The position numbers were made by a program, and so were the translations under genes. Positions 8,191-16,283 of a DNA stretch of 20,613 nt are shown here, piece after piece. Below the pieces are notes generated by a model. That model made no database searches, had not been told where the DNA came from, and worked only from the letters and a program-made list of their open reading frames with translations. Each line of letters starts with the position of its first letter. Positions within the stretch are counted from its first letter, which is position 1. Origin of the DNA: a virus; IMG/VR virus record IMGVR_UViG_3300044632_000902, positions 1-20,613 of that record, one strand, 5' to 3'.

Positions 8191-10308
8191 ATGCCATATA
8201 ATGTAAATTTTACTGACAGTGCAAAATTACCCATTACCGTTAACGACAGCACTAATAACACAGAAACAAGTTTAATATTTCCAGGTAGGAATACTACAGG
8301 ATATGGTCAGAATATTGCAGAAAATTTTTTACATCTTTTAGAAAATTTTGCAAGTGCAAGCAGACCCCAAGGCCCTGTAGAAGGACAACTATATTTTAAT
8401 ACCAATAATAAAAGTTTAGAAATATACGACGGAACAAATTGGAAAGCAGCAAGTAATATTAGAGTAGACAACAATGAACCTAGTCTTGAATTAGCTGAAG
8501 CAGGAGAATTATGGGTTGATACTAATAATCAACAACTTTATATTTTCAGCGGCGAACGTTGGATTCTTGTAGGACCAAATTTTTCTACCGGGCTCAGAAG
8601 CGGACCGTTGGTTGAGCAAATAGTTGATAGTACTAACCAAAATAAAGTAATCGTTACTTTTTATGTCGAAGACGAGCCAGTCATAATTGTTTCTAAAGAT
8701 AGTTTTACACCTAAAATAGCTATTACTGGTTTTACAACTATTAAATCCGGCGTAAACATATCTTCAGTCAACGATTTAGGCGTTGGCGGATTTTCTCCTA
8801 AATTTTACGGAGCAGCATTAAATTCTGATTCTTTAAATGTATCAGGATCTGAGATTCCTGCTACAAGATTTTTGAGATCTGATGTTCTTAATACAACAGA
8901 ACAAGGTTTTAACATTAAGAACAATCAAGGATTAACTTTAGGAGTTGACAGTACATTTAGTTTAAGTGTCTCATCCGGTGCTGGAAAAATTTACAATTCA
9001 TCGGCTGGTAGTAGTATTGACATACAAACAAATCAAGATAACAGACCAGTCACAGTACTTAGAGTAATTGATAATAAGATAGCTATTAATAAAAATGTTC
9101 CAGATGAAGCATTAGATGTCAGCGGCAATTTTAAATTAGACGGTTCTATAATTCTTACTTCAACTACAGAAAGTACAAATTTTAACAATGGAACTTTTAG
9201 AACAGCTGGTGGAATCGCTGTTTCGAAAAATGTTTTAATCGGAACAACACTAAATGTAACTGGTACAGCTACAACTAGTAATGTAAGACCATCAGCAACT
9301 GATACTTACAATCTTGGGCAAAGCAGCGAATTGCGATATAATGCAGTATATACAAAAAATCTATATGCACAAAACTTGTTCGGAATACTTACAGGAAATA
9401 TCACAGGAAACGCTACCACTGCCACCAATTTAAAATTTCCTACACTGTTTAAAACCACAGGTGCAGTAACTTCTACAGTAGAAACATTTACTGGAACAGA
9501 AGGATCTATCACTCTTGAAACTTCGTTAACCAGTGAAATTATTAGCGGACAGACAAGAGCTCCTCTCGAAAGATTCCCTTCGGACAAAAACGACGACTTA
9601 TTAATATTTAGATCATCGGCATCAATCCCCGGCGGATCGACTGGTCTATTTAAGGTTAGCAAACAAGAATTTTTACAAGATGCTGTAATACCAATTGGAG
9701 GTGTTATTCCTTTTGCAGGTGATACTGTTCCCAGCGGATATTTGTTGTGCGATGGTAGAGAAGTTGAAATATCAAAATATAGAACTTTATATAATGTAAT
9801 TGGAAATGCTTACGGAACTCCAACCATAGGATTTGAAACTTTTAAACTTCCCGATCTAAGAGGAAGATTTCCTCTTGGTAGAGACGATATGGACAACAAA
9901 GATGACGGTGTGATAGCTGGCTTAGTTCAAGCAGCTCCCCCAGCGACTGGACAGATCGCGGGCAAAGTTTCAGGGCCTGCAGGACGAGTTGAGGGTGTTG
10001 AAGCTCAAACAGTTGGCGGAACAGGCGGCTCTTCCGACCAAATTCTCACAGTAGCTAATCTACCTGATCACGAACACGATATGATTGGATCAACAGGTGA
10101 ACAATATTATTCATCACGGGCCGATAGTGCTGTTCCAACCGATATTGGTTCTTTCTCTGGAAGAGGTGGTACAACACCGTCGCAGACACAATATCTTCCT
10201 ACTAGTGGAAGTATCAAAACAAGTGAAACTTTGTCAACTGCGTTTTCCACGATGAATCCGTTTTTAACATTGAATTTTATTATAAGATCAGGACCAACAG
10301 AATTCTAA
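8191..10308 (+). CDS. Tail fibre with C-terminal tail-collar domain (gp12-like tip), 705 aa
   Basis: Likely a receptor-binding short tail fibre or baseplate adhesin. Residues 1-130 form the docking domain shared with the next three genes. It contains FLHLLENFA and two copies of a G-x-L-Y/W-x-D/N-T...L-x-I-Y/F-x-G-x-x-W motif (near 65 and 105). The middle is a repetitive beta-rich shaft with TYNLGQSSELRYNAVY and a GxLTGNITGNAT tract. Residues about 499-565 match the Phage Tail Collar family (IPIGGVIPFAGDTVPSGYLL, then CDGREV and LPDLRGRFPLG). Beyond it, DHEHD near residue 627 gives an H-x-H pair. In T4 gp12, H-x-H histidines bind zinc at the trimer axis, so metal binding is plausible here. A GAGG ribosome-binding site precedes the ATG, two bases after the previous stop. 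The fold of the last 80 residues resembles the gp12/gp37-type receptor-binding tip only by motif. Confidence 0.85.
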   Translation: MPYNVNFTDSAKLPITVNDSTNNTETSLIFPGRNTTGYGQNIAENFLHLLENFASASRPQGPVEGQLYFNTNNKSLEIYDGTNWKAASNIRVDNNEPSLELAEAGELWVDTNNQQLYIFSGERWILVGPNFSTGLRSGPLVEQIVDSTNQNKVIVTFYVEDEPVIIVSKDSFTPKIAITGFTTIKSGVNISSVNDLGVGGFSPKFYGAALNSDSLNVSGSEIPATRFLRSDVLNTTEQGFNIKNNQGLTLGVDSTFSLSVSSGAGKIYNSSAGSSIDIQTNQDNRPVTVLRVIDNKIAINKNVPDEALDVSGNFKLDGSIILTSTTESTNFNNGTFRTAGGIAVSKNVLIGTTLNVTGTATTSNVRPSATDTYNLGQSSELRYNAVYTKNLYAQNLFGILTGNITGNATTATNLKFPTLFKTTGAVTSTVETFTGTEGSITLETSLTSEIISGQTRAPLERFPSDKNDDLLIFRSSASIPGGSTGLFKVSKQEFLQDAVIPIGGVIPFAGDTVPSGYLLCDGREVEISKYRTLYNVIGNAYGTPTIGFETFKLPDLRGRFPLGRDDMDNKDDGVIAGLVQAAPPATGQIAGKVSGPAGRVEGVEAQTVGGTGGSSDQILTVANLPDHEHDMIGSTGEQYYSSRADSAVPTDIGSFSGRGGTTPSQTQYLPTSGSIKTSETLSTAFSTMNPFLTLNFIIRSGPTEF
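9382..9417 (+). repeat. In-frame 12-base repeat (3 units), fibre shaft
   Basis: Three consecutive 12-base units of the type GGAAAYNTNACA encode a Gly-x-x-Thr periodicity (GILT-GNIT-GNAT). The last unit is slightly degenerate. The same unit occurs in two of the next three fibre genes. Confidence 0.6.
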
Positions 10309-10318
10309 GGTAAAAAAA

Positions 10319-12337
10319 ATGGCTTATACAATTAATAAAACTGACGGGACTATTCTAACTACTTTAGCTGATGGACAGCTAGATAATGTTACTACTGACC
10401 TTACTCTTATTGGAAAAAATTACAGCGGATTTGGTGATGCATTAAATGAAAATTTTGTAAAACTGTTAGAAAATTTTGCCGGATCGGCGATCCCAACAAA
10501 TGCTATTCGGGGTCAAATATGGTTCGATACTTCTGAATCTAAGTTAAAAGTTTACAATGGTTCGTCTTTCCAACCAGTTTCTAGTGCTACTATTGCCGAA
10601 TCTCTTCCTACAGATATAGCGATTGGTGATTTATTTTTTAATAGCACTGACAAACAACTTTATTTTTATGATGGTACCAGTCCTATTTTGTTAGGTCCTG
10701 ATTATTCACAAAGTCAGGGTTTGAGTGGGTTGAAGGTAGTTAATGTTTTAGATGATAGAAATCAAACTAGAATTGTTACTCTTTTATATGTAAATGCTGT
10801 ATTGCTCGGTATTTTTTCAAAAGATACCTTTACGCCTAAAGCAGATATATCTGGATTTGGCAGAACAGAAATTATACCAGGATTTAATCAAGCTACTGCT
10901 GCAGGAATAAAATTTTCAGTGACTGCAACTAATTCTGATCGATTAGGCAATCAGCCAGCATCATCATATGTTAGAAGTGATACCAGCGGTTCAATTGAAG
11001 GAAATCTCAGTGTTCGAGATAATTTACTTGTAGGTAACGATGATCAATTTCAGTTAGTAGTAGAGAATTCAAATGTCCAGTTAGCAAATATTTCTAACAA
11101 TAAAATATTTAAGGTATCAGTTAAGAAAGATCTAGAATCTGAGGACGCAATAATAATCAATCCTATTACAAGAACTATTGGATTGTATGACGATAACAGT
11201 TACATCTCTAGCCAGATTAATATCGGCGGATCTGTATCTATAGCAGGTAACATAACAGTAAATGGAACACTTACAGTAAATGACGGCGATGTAACTATTG
11301 TTAAGACCACAGAATTAAATGTCGAAGATAAATTAATTGTCTTGGCCCAAACAGGGGATAGTAGTCTTAATAGAGACGAATATGCAGACGAAGGTGGTGT
11401 CGTTTTAAAAGGAGCATATTTTGACGAAGACGTAGCTAGCCCTACATATAATACCTGGGTCTTGAAAGACCATATATTTCAATGGAGCAATGGAAATAAA
11501 GCAGTCTCAGGAACAAGAATGGCCCTGGCAGACGACGCCTGGAATAGTTCCGAACATATAAATTTAGAAGCAGGTAAGGCATTTAAAATTAATGGAACTA
11601 CAGTTATTGATGGTAGTAGCTTAGGACCTGGAATTACCAGTATTCCCGGAGTAACAAGTTTTGGTCCTCAGATATTCGTTCAAATTGGTCCTTCTGCAGG
11701 ATCCCCAGTATTAAGATTAGAACAAAATAGATTATCGGCTGTTGCTGTTAATTCTGATATCCAGATCACTCCTAATGGTACCGGAAATGTTCAATTAAGA
11801 CAGGTTACAGGATCGACATATGGAACGCAGACTAATGTAGGATTTCCGTTATTAAGGGGAGTAGCTACAACATCGCAGGCTTCTCCTAGTCAAACTGGCG
11901 AGTCGAAGATATTATTATCTTCTACAGAACTAACAGAAGCAACTAACAAACAATATGTTTTAAATTTTGTCAGAACTAGAGCTTTAGTTTTTAGTATAGA
12001 TACTTCGGACGGTCTAACAAATACAGCTATAGAAGGTATTTTAGCTACGTTAGCACCAATCGATGAATATGAAGTTGGTACAGTAGCACGAATATTATGT
12101 ACCTCACTGACAAATGCTAATACTACAGCAGATGTAGAATCTTCAAAATCAGTATCATTCACGAACTTTTTGACTCCGCCTAGCGGCTCTCCTGGAACAT
12201 CGCCCGGACTATCAGCTGTTTCCTTTAGCTCAGTGACAGTACCTGCCCAAACAATTCAAGTTTCTCCAAGAACAGTCAAAACATTTCAGATACAGCCGAG
12301 CGTTGGATGGAAATATATTAGTGAAACATTTGTATAA
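10319..12337 (+). CDS. Tail fibre/adhesin paralogue 2 (672 aa)
   Basis: The shared docking domain occupies residues 1-130, with VKLLENFAG and the paired motifs GQIWFDTSESKLKVYNGSSF (from 65) and GDLFFNSTDKQLYFYDGT. The shaft carries a module at about 313-365 (VNGTLTVNDGDVTIV, then VEDKLIVLA and ADEGGVVLKG) that recurs in the next gene, followed by TPNGTGNVQL. The C-terminal 170 residues are unlike the other three paralogues: FVRTRALVFSIDTSDGLTN, EYEVGTVARILC, a Ser/Pro/Gly linker near 615-630 and a Trp-containing end (SVGWKYISETFV). There is no collar domain, and the AEYxDLAExY domain of the next two genes is absent. An AAGG ribosome-binding site lies about 9 bases before ATG, and only 10 bases separate it from the preceding stop. 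It is a structural, probably trimeric virion fibre; receptor and exact mounting site are unknown. Confidence 0.8.
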   Translation: MAYTINKTDGTILTTLADGQLDNVTTDLTLIGKNYSGFGDALNENFVKLLENFAGSAIPTNAIRGQIWFDTSESKLKVYNGSSFQPVSSATIAESLPTDIAIGDLFFNSTDKQLYFYDGTSPILLGPDYSQSQGLSGLKVVNVLDDRNQTRIVTLLYVNAVLLGIFSKDTFTPKADISGFGRTEIIPGFNQATAAGIKFSVTATNSDRLGNQPASSYVRSDTSGSIEGNLSVRDNLLVGNDDQFQLVVENSNVQLANISNNKIFKVSVKKDLESEDAIIINPITRTIGLYDDNSYISSQINIGGSVSIAGNITVNGTLTVNDGDVTIVKTTELNVEDKLIVLAQTGDSSLNRDEYADEGGVVLKGAYFDEDVASPTYNTWVLKDHIFQWSNGNKAVSGTRMALADDAWNSSEHINLEAGKAFKINGTTVIDGSSLGPGITSIPGVTSFGPQIFVQIGPSAGSPVLRLEQNRLSAVAVNSDIQITPNGTGNVQLRQVTGSTYGTQTNVGFPLLRGVATTSQASPSQTGESKILLSSTELTEATNKQYVLNFVRTRALVFSIDTSDGLTNTAIEGILATLAPIDEYEVGTVARILCTSLTNANTTADVESSKSVSFTNFLTPPSGSPGTSPGLSAVSFSSVTVPAQTIQVSPRTVKTFQIQPSVGWKYISETFV

Positions 12338-12348
12338 CGGAGCGTTAA

Positions 12349-14481
12349 ATGGCCTATGTAATTAACAAATTTAATGGTGATAGACTTACCATACTAGAAG
12401 ATGGTACAAAGAACGAATCAACAAGTTTAGGCCTTGTTGGTAGAAATTATGTCGGCTACGGAGAAATACAAAATGAAAATTTTGTTTTCCTATTAGAAAA
12501 TTTTGCAAATTCTACAGCTCCGTCAAAACCTCTTGCTGGTCAAACCTGGTATAATACTTCAACAAAAACTCTTAATGTGTATAGCGGAACCGGATGGGCT
12601 CCGGCAGGAGGAGCCGCTGTTTCTAACACGGCACCTAACACAGCTATAGATGCAGCTTCAACAAATCCCATTCCGGGAGCTTTGTGGTTTAAAAACGATA
12701 CTAATCAACTGTATGTGTCAGACGGTACAGAGTGGAATCTTATAGGACCGGATGCTATAGAAAATTTTGGCATAACAAAATTAGTTAGTAGACCCATATC
12801 AGATGTAAACGGAGTACAACACCCAGCAGCTCTTCTTTATAGTAACGATGAGCCTATAGCAATTTACACCAGCGATTCTTTTACGATTAATACTTCGGAA
12901 AATTTAGTAGGATACACATCGCTGGTTAGGGGAATAAATTTAAAATCCGGAACAAATTTAAACGGAAGCGTATTAGGTAATTCTACCAGCGCCACTAGGT
13001 TAGAAAATTATGTAAACATTAATGGAATTCCTTTTAACGGTACACAGAGTATTAACATAAAATCTTCAACTACTAATACTCTTTCTCGAGGAACGTATCT
13101 TATAGGGAACAATTTTGACGGCAGTTCCGCTACCACATGGTCAGTAGATGCATCGTCAACGAATGTAATAGGAAAGGTAGTGGTTAGAGACAGTTCCGGA
13201 AATTTCAGTGCGGGCACTGTTACTGCTGATTTAATAGGAGATGTCACAGGTAATGTTACATCTATTTCGGGAACCAGTAGATTTGATGTAATAGAGGCGA
13301 ATACATTCGTCGGAAACACTTTAACAGGTAATGCTAGAACTGCATCTAGATTGGCTACCCCAGTCACAATTAACGGCGTTTCTTTTGACGGTAGTGCGAA
13401 TATCACAGTTCCTGCTTCCGCTAATACATTAACAGGAAATACAATACCTTCAAATGTTACACAATCGAGTTTAACTTCTATAGGAACTTTGGCCGATTTA
13501 AATGTGGGAGAATTTGGGGTAAAAATTGGTAGCGGTCAACAACTAAAATTATACCTAGACAGTAATAATCCAACCATCGAGTCTACAGTAGCTAATGGTA
13601 GCTTGAGTTTAGAAATAAACGATTCTCCAAAGAGTCAGAATAATCCTGCTATTTCTTTCGTGAGCTCGGCTCAAGCAGTTATATTGGGCGGAGATAATAA
13701 TCCTGCATTTACTAAAACTAAAAGTGGTGCTATAAATCTTGGCTTGCCAGATTTTAAGTGGAATACGGTTTATGCCACAGAATATCAAGGTAGTGTATCT
13801 AGGGTAAGTTCTTTATATCCTACAGTAGGTGGAACTACAATTACTGCTAATGCAGACGTTATTATAACAGGTAATCTTACTATTCAAGGTACAACATTAT
13901 CAGTTAATTCAACTGTCGTAAATGTAGCGGATAAAACATTAACTTTAGCTTCAGGTTCTCCTAGCTCAGCAGCAGCAGATCAGTCCGGATTATTGATAGA
14001 CGGATCATTCGCTGAGTTTTATTATAGAGCAACTGGTGATAAGTGGGTTTCAAATAAAGACATAGATGTAGGATCTAACAAATTTCGAGGTAGAGCAACA
14101 TCGGCTGAATATGCAGATTTAGCTGAAAATTATGTAGCAGATAACTTGTATGAACCAGGAACTGTATTGGCATTTGGCGGCGAGTTTGAAGTTACGCTAG
14201 CAGAAGATGAAACTAGAGCAGTAGCTGGAATAGTTTCAACTAATCCTGCATATCTAATGAATTCTGAATGTAAGGGAAAATATGTCACGGCCCTGGCACT
14301 AGAGGGCAGGGTTCCGTGTAAAGTTAGGGGAAAAATACGCAAAGGTGATTTACTAACCAGTGGCGGTAACGGATATGCTAGACCATCTATGGATCCAAAA
14401 ATTGGAACTATTGTAGGAAAAGCCCTTGAAGATTTTGACGGTACAGAAGGAATTATAGAGGTTGTTGTTTCTAAATTATAA
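12349..14481 (+). CDS. Tail fibre/adhesin paralogue 3 with AEYxDLAExY C-terminal domain (710 aa)
   Basis: Residues 1-130 are the shared docking domain, with FVFLLENFAN and GQTWYNTSTKTLNVYSGTGW starting at 64 and GALWFKNDTNQLYVSDGT following. The shaft has the short GDVTGNVT repeat, TPVTINGVSFDGSANITV, GLPDFKWNTVYATEYQGSVS, and the module LTIQGTTLSVNSTVVNVADK with LTLASG (about 506-552) seen also in paralogue 2. From about residue 585, SAEYADLAENYVADNLYEPG opens a domain of about 125 residues with a regular beta pattern and repeated valine-glycine strands (EGRVPCKVRGKIRKGD, VGKALEDF, EGIIEVVVSKL). From memory, this domain ends many marine T4-like fibres. A relation to the phage autoproteolytic chaperone families is possible but no catalytic residues could be placed. 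A GGAG ribosome-binding site precedes the ATG, 11 bases after the previous stop. Confidence 0.82.
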   Translation: MAYVINKFNGDRLTILEDGTKNESTSLGLVGRNYVGYGEIQNENFVFLLENFANSTAPSKPLAGQTWYNTSTKTLNVYSGTGWAPAGGAAVSNTAPNTAIDAASTNPIPGALWFKNDTNQLYVSDGTEWNLIGPDAIENFGITKLVSRPISDVNGVQHPAALLYSNDEPIAIYTSDSFTINTSENLVGYTSLVRGINLKSGTNLNGSVLGNSTSATRLENYVNINGIPFNGTQSINIKSSTTNTLSRGTYLIGNNFDGSSATTWSVDASSTNVIGKVVVRDSSGNFSAGTVTADLIGDVTGNVTSISGTSRFDVIEANTFVGNTLTGNARTASRLATPVTINGVSFDGSANITVPASANTLTGNTIPSNVTQSSLTSIGTLADLNVGEFGVKIGSGQQLKLYLDSNNPTIESTVANGSLSLEINDSPKSQNNPAISFVSSAQAVILGGDNNPAFTKTKSGAINLGLPDFKWNTVYATEYQGSVSRVSSLYPTVGGTTITANADVIITGNLTIQGTTLSVNSTVVNVADKTLTLASGSPSSAAADQSGLLIDGSFAEFYYRATGDKWVSNKDIDVGSNKFRGRATSAEYADLAENYVADNLYEPGTVLAFGGEFEVTLAEDETRAVAGIVSTNPAYLMNSECKGKYVTALALEGRVPCKVRGKIRKGDLLTSGGNGYARPSMDPKIGTIVGKALEDFDGTEGIIEVVVSKL
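13237..13260 (+). repeat. In-frame 12-base repeat (2 units), fibre shaft
   Basis: Two adjacent 12-base units (GGAGATGTCACA, GGTAATGTTACA) encode GDVT-GNVT. This is the same Gly-x-x-Thr unit found at 9382, 15474 and 15582 in neighbouring fibre genes. Confidence 0.5.
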
Positions 14482-14494
14482 GAATAGTTTAACG

Positions 14495-14502
14495 CATAAA
14501 TA
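14495..14502 (+). promoter_or_regulatory. Putative T4-type late promoter box before fibre paralogue 4
   Basis: CATAAATA, followed by CT, matches 7 of 8 bases of the T4 late box TATAAATA. It lies in a 41-base gap, the second largest in the window. A start point 6-7 bases downstream (about 14508) would leave a leader of about 14 bases holding the GGAG ribosome-binding site at 14512-14515 before the ATG at 14523. Spacing and location are what a late promoter needs. No experimental signal can be seen here. Confidence 0.55.
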
Positions 14503-14522
14503 CTGAATAATGGAGTTTATAG

Positions 14523-16271
14523 ATGGCATATCAAGTTGATAAATTTAACGGCACTTTTTTAGTATCTGTTGACGATGGTACTATTGATACAACCACAGAT
14601 CTAAGATTTGTTGGTAAAAATTATGCTGGTTATGGCGAAGTGCAAAATGAAAATTTTCTTCACTTGCTAGAGAATTTTGCCAATACGACAGCTCCTCCAA
14701 AAAGAATTACAGGTCAAATTTGGTTTGATACTGGTAGTAAAAAGCTTAAGTTTTTTGACGGTACTAGATTCAGAACTGCTAGTGGTGCAGAGATTGGAGT
14801 TGAACCCCCTCCAGGATTACAACCAGGAGATATGTGGTTTGACACAAGTGCAGAACAGCTTTATACCTGGAACGGAACAGAATACATATTAATTGGTCCC
14901 ATAGCCAGTCCTACCACGGGCGAATCTGCGGCAGTTCAGGATACAGTAAAAGATGATGTTAATAACAATCATTCTATTTTAAAATTAGTTTCTGAAGGCG
15001 AAGTTGTTGCGATTTTGAGTGCAGATTCTTTTAGACTTAACACATCCAACTCAATTACCGGTTTCCAAGATATTAAGAAAGGTATCACTCTTGTAAACAC
15101 TAATGGAACTACGGGTGTAACAAGTACCGATCATTATTTTTGGGGTACTGCTGCTAATGCAGTTAAGTTGGGAGGTTTTTCTGCATCGGATTTTGTTAGA
15201 TCCGGAGCAGCAACGTTTTCTACGGGATTATCAGTAGCTGATTCGGGATTGACAATTGGCGATCAGAATGATCTTAGAATATGGGTTGAAGATGGTAACA
15301 ATGTTTTATTAGAAAATCAACTAGGCGATAATATTACCTTTAGAATTAAAACATCTACTAACACCGATGTTTTGAGAATTTCTTCTACAGGAGTATTTCC
15401 TCCTACAGATTCAACATTTAATTTAGGAACTTCTGGTAGTGCTTGGTTACAAGTAACTGCTAATACCTTCAATGGTTCATTAGTAGGAAATGTAACAGGA
15501 AATACCACAGGTGTACACAAAGGAAACGTACTAGCTAGCGATAATTCAGTAGCTTATAATGCAACAACAAAAGTTTATACCGGTAGTTTTACCGGAAATC
15601 TAACAGGAAACGTTACAGGTAGTGTTACAGGTACAGCGTCTTCGGCATCTACATTGGGTGGTATTTCTGCTTCAGAGTCCGTTTCTAATAGTACGATTCC
15701 AATTAGAACATCTTCGGGTAACATTCTAGCTAATCAATTTGTAGGAACATCTGATAAGACCGACAGATTAAAAATTAATGATGCTGCCTCCGATACAGAT
15801 CCAAATTATCGTTCAGCCAAAACTACGGCTACAGCCAGTACTATAGCTGCTAGAGACTCGTCCGGAGATATATATGCTGTTAAGTTCAGAGGAACTGCAA
15901 CAGCAGCAGAATATGGCGATTTAGCAGAAAAATATCTACCAGATCAAGATTATGAAGTGGGAACAGTTGTATCTGTAGGCGGCGAAAAAGAAATTACAGC
16001 ATCAAAATTTGGAGACAGAGCGATAGGTGTTGTTTCAGAGTTTCCTGCATATCTTATGAATAACAATTTATCTGGTGGTGTAGCGGTAGCACTTAAAGGA
16101 AGAGTTCCTGTTAAAGTTGTTGGAGCAGTTAAAAAAGGCGATCGATTGATTGCAGTTGATAATGGAACTGCACAAAAAGCTGCATTTCACTCTCATGCCG
16201 ATGTGTTTGCTATAGCTTTAGAAACCAATGATGAAGTACAGCAAAAACTTGTTGAATGTATCGTAATATAA
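14523..16271 (+). CDS. Tail fibre/adhesin paralogue 4 with AEYxDLAExY C-terminal domain (582 aa)
   Basis: This is the shortest of the four paralogues. Residues 1-130 are the docking domain, closest by eye to paralogue 3 (KFNG, GKNYAGYGEVQNENF, FLHLLENFAN, GQIWFDTGSKKLKFFDGTRF from residue 64, then GDMWFDTSAEQLYTWNGTEY). The shaft contains DSTFNLGTSGSAWLQVTAN and two blocks of the 12-base Gly-x-x-Thr repeat (residues about 318-329 and 354-371). From about residue 461, AAEYGDLAEKYLPDQDYEVG opens the same C-terminal domain as in paralogue 3, about 120 residues with LKGRVPVKVVGAVKKGDRL and a diverged end (SHADVFAIALETNDEVQQ). It has its own late-promoter-like box at 14495 and a GGAG ribosome-binding site, so it may be transcribed separately from the three genes upstream. 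The function as a virion adhesin follows from its domains; the receptor is unknown. Confidence 0.82.
   Translation: MAYQVDKFNGTFLVSVDDGTIDTTTDLRFVGKNYAGYGEVQNENFLHLLENFANTTAPPKRITGQIWFDTGSKKLKFFDGTRFRTASGAEIGVEPPPGLQPGDMWFDTSAEQLYTWNGTEYILIGPIASPTTGESAAVQDTVKDDVNNNHSILKLVSEGEVVAILSADSFRLNTSNSITGFQDIKKGITLVNTNGTTGVTSTDHYFWGTAANAVKLGGFSASDFVRSGAATFSTGLSVADSGLTIGDQNDLRIWVEDGNNVLLENQLGDNITFRIKTSTNTDVLRISSTGVFPPTDSTFNLGTSGSAWLQVTANTFNGSLVGNVTGNTTGVHKGNVLASDNSVAYNATTKVYTGSFTGNLTGNVTGSVTGTASSASTLGGISASESVSNSTIPIRTSSGNILANQFVGTSDKTDRLKINDAASDTDPNYRSAKTTATASTIAARDSSGDIYAVKFRGTATAAEYGDLAEKYLPDQDYEVGTVVSVGGEKEITASKFGDRAIGVVSEFPAYLMNNNLSGGVAVALKGRVPVKVVGAVKKGDRLIAVDNGTAQKAAFHSHADVFAIALETNDEVQQKLVECIVI
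15474..15509 (+). repeat. In-frame 12-base repeat block A (3 units)
   Basis: The units GGTTCATTAGTA, GGAAATGTAACA and GGAAATACCACA encode GSLV-GNVT-GNTT. The tract sits 72 bases before a second block of the same unit in the same gene. Confidence 0.6.
15582..15635 (+). repeat. In-frame 12-base repeat block B (4.5 units)
   Basis: Four full units (GGTAGTTTTACC, GGAAATCTAACA, GGAAACGTTACA, GGTAGTGTTACA) plus a partial GGTACA encode GSFT-GNLT-GNVT-GSVT-GT. The period is exactly 12 bases, so gain or loss of a unit keeps the frame. Confidence 0.7.
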
Positions 16272-16283
16272 GGAAGAATAAAA

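Noticed and set aside
14677-14892. 71-codon + strand frame overlapping fibre paralogue 4
   Set aside because: It lies out of frame within the conserved docking domain and has no ribosome-binding site. The overlapping frame is clearly the real one.
8191-16271. Diversity-generating retroelement acting on the fibre tips
   Set aside because: No reverse transcriptase, accessory gene or template/variable repeat pair is seen in the window. The similarity between tips is at domain level, not A-specific base variation.
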